This document shows, one piece after another, positions 1 to 8,812 of a DNA stretch of 26,706 nucleotides (its first letter is position 1; each line of letters starts with the position of its first letter). A model generated the notes under the pieces. It was not told the DNA's origin. It saw nothing but the letters and a program-made list of their open reading frames with translations, and searched no databases. A program made the position numbers and the translations under genes. The DNA comes from Deltaproteobacteria bacterium UBA5756 (GTDB taxonomy: Bacteria > Desulfobacterota > Syntrophorhabdia > Syntrophorhabdales > Syntrophorhabdaceae), in assembly GCA_002418985.1 (NCBI GenBank), contig DIFE01000152.1, positions 1 to 26,706 on the forward strand, given 5' to 3'.

Positions 1-3000
1 ATTGCTCACCTTCGGTCCGCAGCTGTTTTGCCCGCGTAGCGTTTGCCTGGGCGTCGGCCTGCTTCTTCATCTCGCTCTCAAGCTGGCGGATATACGCCTC
101 CAGCTTCGGGTCGGGCTGGCATTTCAAACTCTCGCGGTATTTTGTCACCGCCGCGGCATATTGCTTCTGCTGCACGAGGGCGTCGCCTTGCTGTCTTACC
201 GCAAGACACGCCTGTTTGGCTGCCGCCTGCTTCTTGAGAGAATCATCAAGTTGCCGGACATAGGCTTCCCTCTGCGCGTTCCCCGGGGCACAGGCGATGT
301 TCTCCCGGAATTTTGCCAGGGCCTCGGGGTGTTTCCCGGCATTGTAAAACGTCTGGCCCTCGGTCCACTTCGCCTCGCACTTGCGCTGTTCGTCCTGCTT
401 CTTTGCAATGGCGTTCTTCAGCTCGCCGAGCTTCCACTTCAACTTGTTCCAGTGGATCTCCATATCGCCGTTGCGCGGACGGATCTTAAGCCCCTCTTCG
501 GCCGAGGCTATACCCTTCTTAATGGTTTCTTCGTCAAGGGGCTTCGTGGTGGTGGCAAGCCCAGCGGCGTACGCGTACAGCTCCTTGAAACGCTTGTCCT
601 TTTGAGCGGCGTCCTCCCGGAGCTTCGTATACTTTGCGTAGTCGGGGTCCTTCGCGTCTCCGTTTTCCCTGATGGCTTTAAGTCCCTCGTCATATTGCTT
701 CACGGCAGGCTCGAAATTGTTCGAACGGTAATACTGGTCGCCGTTGTTGAAGAAATTCTGTGCATATGCCTTTGCGTTGACACCCTTCTGCTTCTTTTCC
801 ATCGCCGCCGCAAGCTCCGTGATCTGTGTGCGTCGTGCGTCGCCTTCCTTGAAACGTGCCGCCTTGTTCCTGAGCTCCTTCGCGACGGCGGCAAGTCCGT
901 TGGCGTCGGCGGGCTGGCCTTTCGAGAAATTGGCCTTCGCGGTCTCGTAGTACTGCATCGATTCTTTTTTCATCCCGAGCATGGAATTCGTCGTCTGCAG
1001 CGCGGCTTCGTAGTGTTTTTTGTCGGCGGGGGTCAGTTCCTGTGTCAGAACCTGTTTGATGTGGATCTCCGCCTTTTCCCAATCCTGTTCCTTGAATAGC
1101 CTCGTCCATTCAGCGTTGCTCTTCTGTGAGAAATCGGTGTACCAGGCAACCCCCTTGTTGAAATCCGCCATCACCCTGGCCCAGACGGGATTCGTCGACG
1201 ACTGGCCTCCGGATTGGCCGCGCAGGATGTCCTGCATCTCGAGCATTGCCTTCTGCGCCGACCACACCTTCTTCTGCGCCATGAAGGCGTCAAATTCCTT
1301 TGCCTTTGCCTCTACCCGGGGCCACACCGAGGCGTATTTCTTTGCCTCTTCCAGTTTCTTCTTCGCGTCGGCATCGTTGGGATTGAGCCTGACCGCCTGT
1401 TCCAGGCGCTTCACGGCCTCCTTGTGGTCGGCCTTGTTCACGGCATCCGAACCCATCTTCTTCAACTCCTGTGAGAACTGTGAAAGTACGGGTTGTGCCA
1501 GTTTCGGGTCCACCTGCGCCGCCGCCTCGGCCGCGGTGACAGCCTCGTCGTATTTCTTTTGCGACCACATCTGCTTCGCGGAATCGAGCTTCTTTTTCGC
1601 CTCGTCCTTCTTCTTGCCCGTCGCCATGTCCGACTGGGATATGGTAACGCTCAAAGACCCAGTCCCCTTGCCAAAGTCGGCTCCATCGGCACTCTTTACC
1701 GCACAGGTCATCGTGTAGGAGCCGGTCTTGCTGCAGGTGACCCCCGTATCCTTCGAGGAAGGTGCGGAGATACTGCATCCTTCGGGCGCCACGCTCCACT
1801 GGTAGCGCAGCTGCTGGGCACCTGCAGGGGTCACCGCGACAGAAAACTCCACGCGCTGGTGTTCGGCTATCTGGCGGTCCGCCGGCACGAGCCCGACGCC
1901 TTCCTTCCAGATCATGGGGGGCGGCCCGGCTATCTTCGGGCCCGTCACGGTGACTGTCGGTTTCTTCGCGGAAACGGTGATCTTCTCGAGGCCGATCTCC
2001 CCTCCGCCATCCTTCGCCTTCGCGTGAACGGTGACCGTCACGGGCTTGTCGTCTTTCGGTTTGTATGTGTAAATGCGCTGGTCCCTCTCGGGTCCTGCGT
2101 TTTGCGTGTTGCCTGCTATCTCCCACCAATAGGAGACGGTCTGATCGTCCAGTTTCGGTGACTCGGTGAGGGTTATCTTCACTTGCTGGCCGACAAGCGG
2201 GTCCTGCGGCTCGGCTTTCAGGCTCAGTTTGGGCTTGACCACCTGGATCATTATCCTCTCCGACTCGCCGACGGTCATCTTGCGCCCTTCGACCTCGCGC
2301 AGCACTACGACCCACACCGGCGTCGCTTCCGGCTTTCCGAAAGAAGCGGAGTTCCGCGCCGTCGAACCCCCTGTGGTCTCATATTTCGGGTTCTTTGGGT
2401 CGCCGAACAGGACGTCGGGGTTCCGCTCCCAAAGATAGGTGAATGAACCACTTGCCGGCTTGTCGCCGGAGAAAACCTCGGCCTTGAACGTAGCCTTGCC
2501 GCCGATGGGGACAGCGTCCTCCTTCGGGCTCTCCTTGGTGAGCTTCACCTTGAGAGCGGTGCACTGGATCGTGACGGAGGCGGAAGCGCTTTCATCATCC
2601 TGGTCCGTTACGGTAACGGATGCCGTGCAGGGCTTGCATTGCATGCTGTTGAGTACCTTCGCCTTGTTGTCCTTCGCGTCCTGGGCACAGCCGCCCCACG
2701 TATATTTGTATCCCGCGGTCCCGTCACTCGCCTCAGCGGTAAGGATCACAATGTCGCCGAAGTCCGCAGGGTTCTTCGATGCGTTGAGCTTTACCTTGAG
2801 AGGTTTCTTGTGCTTCTTGTTCTCTTCCCTTCTCATTTCATCGGCTTTCTTCTGGTCCCAGGTCTCCTTACCATAGGCACCCTCCCAGCATCTTTTGGCG
2901 CAATCGTTGGGAGGCCCGAAACCATGCCTTCTCGTACAACCGAAGGCTCCGGCACCGCCAAAACAGGGACCGCTGCTGGTGCATTCGGGTACCGATTTCC

Positions 3001-5476
3001 CGGCCGGGTCCCACCATACGCCGATGTGTCCCGCCCAGCCGGAGTAGCAGCGGCAGAGGCAGTTGTAATACCGGGAATCCAGTTCGCTTTTCGTCGGAGG
3101 CGGAGTACACCCCTGTTCGAGCGATGGCTTGCTCTTTTCCACGCAGCCTTCGGGCTTCTTCGCCGTCACCGTTCGCGTCTGTTTCTTCGTCTCCCGGCCG
3201 CATTCGCCCCAGGCGGAATATTCGTAGGAGCATGTCGGCGGCGCCTTTTTTACGTCCACCGGAGGCTCTTTCTTCACACTGGTGAGAGGGTCGGCGGGTG
3301 GTGGGGTCTCGGGTTTCTTCGCATCCTCAGGCTTCTTCTCATCGGGCGGCAGCTCAACGACCACCGTCGCACACCCCGTCCTGACCCCCTTGCCCGAGAG
3401 CCCGTCCTCCAGTGAAACGATGGGGAGACCGTCGATGCGCCACGTATAGTGAACGGCGGCACACACCTCATAGCTGCCGGGCGTATCGAGGGAAAGCTCG
3501 GCGGTGTTCCTGTTGTAATCCTTCCTGAACTCCCTGCCGTTCACCGTCCATATATAGTCGCGGCCCGAACGGGGTTTTGCATGGACCCCGCCAAGGCACT
3601 TTGCCTTCTCCTCGATGTCCCTCTCGATCCCTGCAATGCTCGATGAATCGTCCGCGGAGAGCCTCACCGTACCCTTCTCCTTCAAACGGGGGGGAGCGGC
3701 AGTGACCCTCACGGACTGTTCCTCCATGCCCTGACGCAGCGCGTCTACCTCGCTGACGACAAGCTGGCGGCTGTCGAGCCAGGTCTTCAGGACCGGCTGG
3801 AGGCACTTGTTGACCAAGGCCTGCTGAACACCCTCATCGTGCATGGATTCGTAGTCGTCGTAGTGTTTCGATGCCGCCTTCGCATGGCAGTTCAGAAGGG
3901 AGATCATGAAAGGCGGTATCAGTTCCTGGTTGAACTTCCGTCCCGCCGCCAGATCCCTTCTGAGTCCCTTTGAATCGTAGATCCGACACGCGAGCTGCCC
4001 GTCGCTCTGGATCTGCTCACATTCCTTCGCTTCGATGTTCTGTTCCCTGCCGGGGACCGTGTAGATACCGGCTATGAGATCCATGCAGTCTTGTCTGCCC
4101 ACAACGGCGACGTAGCCGTAGGAACTGACCCAGTCCACGAGGAGTTCCCCGGTGGTCATGAAGATCACGCTGAAAAGCTGGGCATAACCGAACGTCGGGT
4201 TCATAAGACCTACAATGGTCGCCGCGAGCCGGGCGCTCGCTTTGGCGGCGCCCTCCTTTTCGACGGCTGCCGGGAACTCCTTAAGCTCCCACAGGGCGAT
4301 GAGCGACATGAACCAGTTCTTGTAGGCCAGCCTGGCACCGCTTCGCAGGGTCGTCAGCGCGCTGCCCGAAGCCTCTTCAAGATTGACCCTGAGCGTCGCC
4401 CATTTGCCCTCCCCTTCCAGTATTCCTTTGAGGAATGCGCGCTGCTTCACCGAACCCTTGAGACCCATCGCCTCCAGGGCAGCGAGGTCGACGGCGGTCT
4501 TTTTCATGACCTCACCGCTCAGCTTGTTTGCCAGTTGCTTCGTCTTGCCAAGCATCGCCTTGGCATCGTCGGCTGATTCAAAGGCAAGCTTGATGGCATC
4601 ATCGACCTGGCTTTCCAGCGCGTCGAGTTCCTTTACGGCACCACCCTCGGCGCTGACCCCGCCAAGCCTCCGACCACTCTTCAGGCGGTCTTTGGCCCGC
4701 TGAAGGTTCTTCTTCGCAGTGTCGAGCTTGCCCTCGTTCAACGCCTTTTGCGCCTCGTTCAGAGAGTACTCGGCGGACTGCACGTATCCCTTGAGGTTGG
4801 CCTCACCGACTACCTCCGCCGCGTGCTCCGCCTCGGCGGTCGCCTTGTGTACAACGCGGTACGCGTCCGATCCCTCATCGGCGGCAAGCTCTGCGACCTG
4901 GACTCGTGCCCCTGTCTCGTAGCCCTGGCGGATGAACTTCGTGGGCGTCGTATAGAGCCCTTCCGCGGCCTCTTCGCCAACCTCCAGGAGGTTGGGGTAG
5001 TTGCCCATCTTCAGGAATTTGGCGATCGCCTGTTCATTCTGCTCTATTCCCTTCAGGAGTTGTGCGGGGGGATAGAAGTTGACCGATTTGAGGAGTAATT
5101 GTATCTCATCCGTGCTGTACCCCGCGTTCTGCGCCATCGCGAATATCTTCTTCCTGAGGCGGCCCTGGTAAGCCTTCCAAACCTCCCGGGCCCGCTCGGG
5201 CGGCACATCGTCGAGCGAAATGAACAGCCGTGCATCGTGGTCGGAAGGATCGAGGAGATTCGTCAGGGGGTTGCGGTACTTCTCACCCGATATCCATGAT
5301 CCCTGTTTGATGACCTTGAGAAAGGGATTGCCCATGTCCAGGAGAACGCCATCCATCGCATTGTTGACAAGCGTCGATGGCGGAACGGATACGGCGAAAA
5401 GCAAGGCCGGTAAAAGAAGAAAAAGACAAAGAATTGACGCTGAAAATTTCGTTCTCAACGATCCTGGAATGCGCAT
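1..5476 (-). CDS. Giant exported modular protein (signal peptide, TSP1-like, PKD/Ig-like, TPR), 3' end outside window
   Basis: Reading the minus strand from the ATG at 5476 gives 1825 codons with no stop, and the frame runs off the left edge, so the C-terminus is missing. A strong AGGAGG lies nine bases before the start (5486-5491). Domains, by approximate residue: signal peptide 1-28 ending LLFA; alanine/lysine-rich helical region to about 380; more hydrophobic stretch 385-470; TSP1-like module 748-789 (W-x-x-C, then QTRTV, then paired Cys); eight-cysteine module 800-865; four PKD/Ig-like beta domains at about 890-973, 973-1075, 1078-1180 and 1197-1280; then charged TPR-like helices from 1285. 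The last TPRs are tandem copies of about 57 residues (starts near 1699, 1756 and 1811). Inferred role: a periplasmic or cell-surface scaffold or binding protein. Its divergent position opposite the caspase operon suggests a shared job. The function is unknown; the reading frame is secure. Confidence 0.9.
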   Translation of the reverse strand, partial: MRIPGSLRTKFSASILCLFLLLPALLFAVSVPPSTLVNNAMDGVLLDMGNPFLKVIKQGSWISGEKYRNPLTNLLDPSDHDARLFISLDDVPPERAREVWKAYQGRLRKKIFAMAQNAGYSTDEIQLLLKSVNFYPPAQLLKGIEQNEQAIAKFLKMGNYPNLLEVGEEAAEGLYTTPTKFIRQGYETGARVQVAELAADEGSDAYRVVHKATAEAEHAAEVVGEANLKGYVQSAEYSLNEAQKALNEGKLDTAKKNLQRAKDRLKSGRRLGGVSAEGGAVKELDALESQVDDAIKLAFESADDAKAMLGKTKQLANKLSGEVMKKTAVDLAALEAMGLKGSVKQRAFLKGILEGEGKWATLRVNLEEASGSALTTLRSGARLAYKNWFMSLIALWELKEFPAAVEKEGAAKASARLAATIVGLMNPTFGYAQLFSVIFMTTGELLVDWVSSYGYVAVVGRQDCMDLIAGIYTVPGREQNIEAKECEQIQSDGQLACRIYDSKGLRRDLAAGRKFNQELIPPFMISLLNCHAKAASKHYDDYESMHDEGVQQALVNKCLQPVLKTWLDSRQLVVSEVDALRQGMEEQSVRVTAAPPRLKEKGTVRLSADDSSSIAGIERDIEEKAKCLGGVHAKPRSGRDYIWTVNGREFRKDYNRNTAELSLDTPGSYEVCAAVHYTWRIDGLPIVSLEDGLSGKGVRTGCATVVVELPPDEKKPEDAKKPETPPPADPLTSVKKEPPVDVKKAPPTCSYEYSAWGECGRETKKQTRTVTAKKPEGCVEKSKPSLEQGCTPPPTKSELDSRYYNCLCRCYSGWAGHIGVWWDPAGKSVPECTSSGPCFGGAGAFGCTRRHGFGPPNDCAKRCWEGAYGKETWDQKKADEMRREENKKHKKPLKVKLNASKNPADFGDIVILTAEASDGTAGYKYTWGGCAQDAKDNKAKVLNSMQCKPCTASVTVTDQDDESASASVTIQCTALKVKLTKESPKEDAVPIGGKATFKAEVFSGDKPASGSFTYLWERNPDVLFGDPKNPKYETTGGSTARNSASFGKPEATPVWVVVLREVEGRKMTVGESERIMIQVVKPKLSLKAEPQDPLVGQQVKITLTESPKLDDQTVSYWWEIAGNTQNAGPERDQRIYTYKPKDDKPVTVTVHAKAKDGGGEIGLEKITVSAKKPTVTVTGPKIAGPPPMIWKEGVGLVPADRQIAEHQRVEFSVAVTPAGAQQLRYQWSVAPEGCSISAPSSKDTGVTCSKTGSYTMTCAVKSADGADFGKGTGSLSVTISQSDMATGKKKDEAKKKLDSAKQMWSQKKYDEAVTAAEAAAQVDPKLAQPVLSQFSQELKKMGSDAVNKADHKEAVKRLEQAVRLNPNDADAKKKLEEAKKYASVWPRVEAKAKEFDAFMAQKKVWSAQKAMLEMQDILRGQSGGQSSTNPVWARVMADFNKGVAWYTDFSQKSNAEWTRLFKEQDWEKAEIHIKQVLTQELTPADKKHYEAALQTTNSMLGMKKESMQYYETAKANFSKGQPADANGLAAVAKELRNKAARFKEGDARRTQITELAAAMEKKQKGVNAKAYAQNFFNNGDQYYRSNNFEPAVKQYDEGLKAIRENGDAKDPDYAKYTKLREDAAQKDKRFKELYAYAAGLATTTKPLDEETIKKGIASAEEGLKIRPRNGDMEIHWNKLKWKLGELKNAIAKKQDEQRKCEAKWTEGQTFYNAGKHPEALAKFRENIACAPGNAQREAYVRQLDDSLKKQAAAKQACLAVRQQGDALVQQKQYAAAVTKYRESLKCQPDPKLEAYIRQLESEMKKQADAQANATRAKQLRTEGEQ

Positions 5477-5594
5477 GCGATCTCCCCTCCTGAACGTCCG
5501 TGATATGTGAGGTTCGTATTAAATCCGTGGCGGCTCAATCTGCCGAAAGACAAAACGACGGATACTCTAAGAACGTACCCTTTGCCTTTCACGC

Positions 5595-5624
5595 AATATA
5601 TCGGTGAGACGCATGGATTGTCAA
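5595..5624 (-). promoter_or_regulatory. Sigma70-type promoter for the giant gene
   Basis: On the minus strand, TTGACA (5624-5619) is followed by an 18-bp spacer and TATATT (5600-5595). The predicted leader is about 110 nt and carries a Shine-Dalgarno sequence. This was found by eye against the consensus. Confidence 0.6.
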
Positions 5625-5681
5625 CATTAATATGTGGCAGCTTTACATAGCCGCAAATTTGCACTGGAAACCCTTCTTCGA

Positions 5682-5711
5682 TTGACAAAATTTCAGGGTT
5701 GCAGTTATACT
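5682..5711 (+). promoter_or_regulatory. Sigma70-type promoter for the DUF4384-caspase operon
   Basis: TTGACA (5682-5687), an 18-bp spacer, then TATACT (5706-5711). Transcription would start near 5718, giving a leader of about 100 nt with two small inverted repeats and a GGAGG at 5808-5812. Confidence 0.65.
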
Positions 5712-5817
5712 ACGTGGTACACTATGATCTCCACCCTGCCGAGATCTATCAGTGCTTAACCGATATACTGAATAAATGTCTTAGGACATAAACACCTTAA
5801 TTTAGACGGAGGTTCAG

Positions 5818-6681
5818 ATGAAATCATTGCCTTCAATCCTGATCGTTGTTCTTGTAGCAATCCTTGTTGTATGCACCGGCGGCCAGGCCCAGACAAAAGG
5901 GCCAGCGGGAGCAAAAGCCATCTTTGACAGCGGCGAAGGTCCGGCAGTTCGGATGTCTTCCGGCTCGGGATCGGTAAAACCGGCTACCCAGACGGCGGCG
6001 GCTCCGGCAAAGGAAAAGTATGTCGGTATCTCCTACAAACTTGTTCTTCTTCGCGACGACGGCAGGTTCGATATCGTTCCCCGTTCCAGGACATTCCGTT
6101 CCGGTGAACGGCTGAAACTTCTCGTCAGGACCAACAAACCCGGTTATCTTACGATCATGAACATTGGGACCTCCGGCAATACCACAGTTCTTTACAGCGA
6201 ACAGGCGGAGCCGGGCGCTATGGTAGAGATCCCCAAGGCCGGGAATTTCAGGTTCTCCGGAGCCCCCGGCACGGAAAAGCTCCTTGTTATGCTCTCGGGA
6301 AGCCCGAACCCCATGGGAGCGCCCGTGCAGGGTGGCCAGACCATGGCACAGGCACCGTCGGCGCCTCCTGCGGCCGACGCAAGTGCAGCACTTCCTCCCC
6401 CACCGCCTCCCGGACAGGCGGACGTGGCTAACATCCCGCCGCCTCCTCCTCCCGGAGTCATGACGGCATCTCTGGCAGGCGGTAAGGACATCACGCTTGA
6501 AGATTCGAACAGGACGAGCTACTCCGTTATTTCTCCGAAAAACGGCTGGAAACCCGAACCCAGGGGCAAAAAAGACATCGTCCTTGAATCCCGTGGAGGC
6601 GAAAATTTCGGCGTCGTGCCTGCATCCTACATAGAGGACGGCAAGATCCTCACCCTCGAAATCAAGTTGAACCACAGATAA
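5818..6681 (+). CDS. Exported DUF4384-type protein with proline-rich linker
   Basis: 287 residues, first gene of the plus-strand operon; ATG five bases after GGAGG. A signal peptide covers residues 1 to about 24 (hydrophobic core, then GGQA). Residues about 65-162 have the DUF4384 pattern: a capacity to 'show' a Y-K-L-x-L-x-R start, the phrase SGERLKLLVRTNKPGYLTIMN, a 'TVLYS' strand and a closing 'EKLLVMLS'. Residues 175-220 are rich in Pro/Ala with two polyproline runs. The last 65 residues form a second small beta-like segment. DUF4384 is known from bacterial caspase-family proteins, where it can be fused to the protease; here it is a separate gene two cistrons upstream. Its molecular function is not established. 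It is likely a periplasmic partner of the caspase-like protein. Confidence 0.85.
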   Translation: MKSLPSILIVVLVAILVVCTGGQAQTKGPAGAKAIFDSGEGPAVRMSSGSGSVKPATQTAAAPAKEKYVGISYKLVLLRDDGRFDIVPRSRTFRSGERLKLLVRTNKPGYLTIMNIGTSGNTTVLYSEQAEPGAMVEIPKAGNFRFSGAPGTEKLLVMLSGSPNPMGAPVQGGQTMAQAPSAPPAADASAALPPPPPPGQADVANIPPPPPPGVMTASLAGGKDITLEDSNRTSYSVISPKNGWKPEPRGKKDIVLESRGGENFGVVPASYIEDGKILTLEIKLNHR

Positions 6682-6696
6682 GGAGAGACTAAAGAC

Positions 6697-7530
6697 ATGA
6701 AGAAAAGCCGGCTAAGACTATACGCGATTGCACTCATCGGGGTGTTTTTCCTTTACTCCTGTGCCTCAATGCTGCCCAACCCCGATGACATAAAGACCGA
6801 AGAAGACCGCATCAGAGCGAGAAGTCAATGTATAGCCCTCCATACCGTTGGAGGAGCCCTCGGCGGTGCCCTTGTCGGTGGACTGATCGGTGGAGATTGG
6901 AAGGGGGCCGGTATCGGCGCCGCAATCGGGGGCGGTATAGGGTTCGCTTACGCGTGGGGCAAATGCCTTTCGCTGTATTCGACACTGAAGAGTCAACCCG
7001 CCGCCGGGTATCAGGAAACAGCCCAGAAGGTCGGCTACAACCAATCTCAGGGAGAAGTCGTAAAGATCCAGAGTTTTAACGTGAGTCCGGCATCGGTCGG
7101 CCAGGGCGGTTCCGTAAAGCTCAACGGCTCCTACTATGTGATGGCTCCACCCGACCGCACGGAAATAAAAGTGACGGAGACCCGTATCGTCAAGTACTTC
7201 GATCCGTCCAAGAATGAATTCGTGGATCTGGGACAGGTAGATCAGCAGGTCACAGCTGCTCCGGGTACCAGAACAGCCGACGGCAACTTCGATATCCCCA
7301 AGGACGTGCCTGAAGGCCGGTACAAGATCGCTTTTATCGTCAACGCCGAAGGCAAATCGGATATGATAGAGCGCGAACTCAGCGTCCGGAAGGCAACAAC
7401 TTTCGTACCCAACACCGACCGTATCCACGCCCTCGTGAACCAACCGGGCTCATACCGCGCCGAGACTGTACTCGTTATCGAAGAGATTTCGATGCTTCAG
7501 AAAACGGCCAGCAGGTCCGTCATGAGGTAG
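6697..7530 (+). CDS. Glycine-zipper lipoprotein, unknown function
   Basis: 277 residues, 15 bases after the upstream gene, with an AGGAGA ribosome site. A signal peptide ends in a lipobox-like LYSC, so Cys22 is the likely lipidated residue. Residues about 50-90 form a glycine zipper of repeated GGxLGG/GAxIGGG units, as in outer-membrane glycine-zipper lipoproteins that insert in or pack against membranes. Residues about 125-235 look like a beta-sandwich domain with alternating hydrophobic strands; an acidic/Lys linker precedes the end. The gene ends one base before the caspase gene, so translation is probably coupled. It may anchor or gate the complex at the membrane, but that is inference. 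No named family was recognised for the C-terminal domain. Confidence 0.8.
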   Translation: MKKSRLRLYAIALIGVFFLYSCASMLPNPDDIKTEEDRIRARSQCIALHTVGGALGGALVGGLIGGDWKGAGIGAAIGGGIGFAYAWGKCLSLYSTLKSQPAAGYQETAQKVGYNQSQGEVVKIQSFNVSPASVGQGGSVKLNGSYYVMAPPDRTEIKVTETRIVKYFDPSKNEFVDLGQVDQQVTAAPGTRTADGNFDIPKDVPEGRYKIAFIVNAEGKSDMIERELSVRKATTFVPNTDRIHALVNQPGSYRAETVLVIEEISMLQKTASRSVMR

Positions 7531-7531
7531 G

Positions 7532-8779
7532 ATGATGAAACCGCGCATATCATTATTAATAAGTGCGTTTCTCCTGATCTTTCTTCTGGCGGGAGAGTAT
7601 TCCCTGTTTGCGGATAATTCACCGGTGACACAGGGCCACCTGAACAGTATCAACAACAGTTTCAAACAAAACAGGATAGCAAATGGATTCGCCGAACTTG
7701 ACTCATACGGACGGGTCCAACTGAAAGGGGGCTATGAGGACGACAGACAGGTCGACCTAGCCTTCTCTCTCGCCCAAACGGTTGTCGGGGTCAGGTGGGT
7801 TTCGCCGGTAACGCCGGACAACATCAGGGTAAAGGAATGGGAAAAGAGGATCGGGAGCCTTTTCAGCCGCGCCCGTGTCCTCAAGGAAACAGGGTCTGAG
7901 GGCGCTCCCGGTTCAGTACGGAACCGCTACGCCCTTGTTGTCGGTGTGGGACAGTTCAAAAATGGTATCCAGACGCTGCAATACACAGTCCGGGATGCTT
8001 CCAGTTTTTACAGCTTCATCGTAAATCCCCAGGGAGCCGCATTCCCTCGGAGCAACGTCTATTACCTTACGGACCAAACCGCAACGCGGGACAACATCAT
8101 GAAATATCTCAACACAATCAAGAACTCTGCCGGTCCCGACGACCTGGTAGTCATCTACATGAGCAGCCACGGTACGCCTCCCGACAAGTTCGGGGGCGTC
8201 CATATCGTCACCTATGATACGGAAGTAAAGCCCCGCGAACGGGTATGGCATACGGCCGTGACCGAAAACATGCTTAAGGACTTCGTCGAGAGCCTGAGGG
8301 CCAAACGGCTTGTCATGATCCTCGACACCTGCTACAGCAACGGTGCTTACCGATCCATCCCGGGCTTTCTGCCTCCCGGCGGCAAGTCCCTCGGGGCCGA
8401 TGAGGACGAGGGATACGGTATCTCGAAGGACCAGGGAAAACGACTGTTCGGATCCAAAGACATAGTCCTCGACGAAGCGCCGAAGAAGACGGCCAGCGCC
8501 GGCAAGAGTATCGACAACCAGGACGGCTACGGCAAAGTACTCCTGTCCGCCAGCAGCGCAGGCGAGAAATCCTGGGAATCGGACAGCCTCAAGAACAGCG
8601 TCTTCACGTACTATTTTGTCGACGGATTGAAGAGGTACAACGGTTCCGTCAAAGACGCCTTCACCTACTCAAAGCCCCTTGTCTCTCAGCGGGTCAAACA
8701 GGAGAAAGGCGCCGAGATCAGTCAGACGCCGCAGGCGATGGCAACAAGCGACAACTGGAACATGCGTATTAAAAAGTAA
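7532..8779 (+). CDS. Secreted caspase-like protease (peptidase C14, p20-type) with N-terminal BON-like domain
   Basis: 415 residues. It starts one base after the previous stop; a second ATG at 7535 is equally possible. The signal peptide spans residues 1 to about 27 (ending SLFA), which places the protease in the periplasm. Residues 36-95 resemble a BON domain (GRVQLKGG strand, helix, VVGVRWV strand). The caspase domain begins near 131 with NRYALVVGVG. The catalytic His213 lies in MSSHGT after a VVIYM strand and the catalytic Cys267 in ILDTCYSN, so the dyad is intact. A linker (about 275-335) precedes a p10-like part with LLSASSAGEKSWES. Clan CD proteases of this type cut after Asp or basic residues; the specificity here cannot be read. 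Most bacterial caspase homologues studied are cytoplasmic, so the export signal is noteworthy. Possible roles are envelope protein maturation or a stress response. Confidence 0.9.
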   Translation: MMKPRISLLISAFLLIFLLAGEYSLFADNSPVTQGHLNSINNSFKQNRIANGFAELDSYGRVQLKGGYEDDRQVDLAFSLAQTVVGVRWVSPVTPDNIRVKEWEKRIGSLFSRARVLKETGSEGAPGSVRNRYALVVGVGQFKNGIQTLQYTVRDASSFYSFIVNPQGAAFPRSNVYYLTDQTATRDNIMKYLNTIKNSAGPDDLVVIYMSSHGTPPDKFGGVHIVTYDTEVKPRERVWHTAVTENMLKDFVESLRAKRLVMILDTCYSNGAYRSIPGFLPPGGKSLGADEDEGYGISKDQGKRLFGSKDIVLDEAPKKTASAGKSIDNQDGYGKVLLSASSAGEKSWESDSLKNSVFTYYFVDGLKRYNGSVKDAFTYSKPLVSQRVKQEKGAEISQTPQAMATSDNWNMRIKK

Positions 8780-8812
8780 CCTTGATATTTAAATAAGGAG
8801 GAGGATCGATAG

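Larger units (their letters stand above)
5477..5817. promoter_or_regulatory. Divergent control region between the giant gene and the caspase operon
   Basis: This 341-bp gene-free stretch holds two back-to-back promoters (5595-5624 minus, 5682-5711 plus), both ribosome binding sites, and inverted repeats in both untranslated leaders. In the plus leader a 6-bp perfect stem lies at 5726-5731/5741-5746 and a 5-bp stem with a TTAG loop at 5776-5789. In the minus leader a nested structure pairs 5523-5528 with 5558-5563 around an inner CGGC/GCCG stem at 5531-5545. No coding sequence is convincing here. A short minus-strand open frame (5455-5688) overlaps the promoter and has no protein-like character. 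Confidence 0.6.

Noticed and set aside
2..1099. 365-codon plus-strand open frame
   Set aside because: It is antisense to the giant gene, very rich in Leu/Val/Arg/Gly, and has no family marks. It is a shadow of GC-rich, Lys/Ala-rich codons on the other strand.
1290..2315. 341-codon minus-strand open frame
   Set aside because: It is an out-of-frame reading within the giant gene, with Arg/Gly/Glu-rich, non-protein-like composition.
5833..6675. 280-codon minus-strand open frame
   Set aside because: It lies fully antisense to the DUF4384-type gene, with runs of Arg and no ribosome site.
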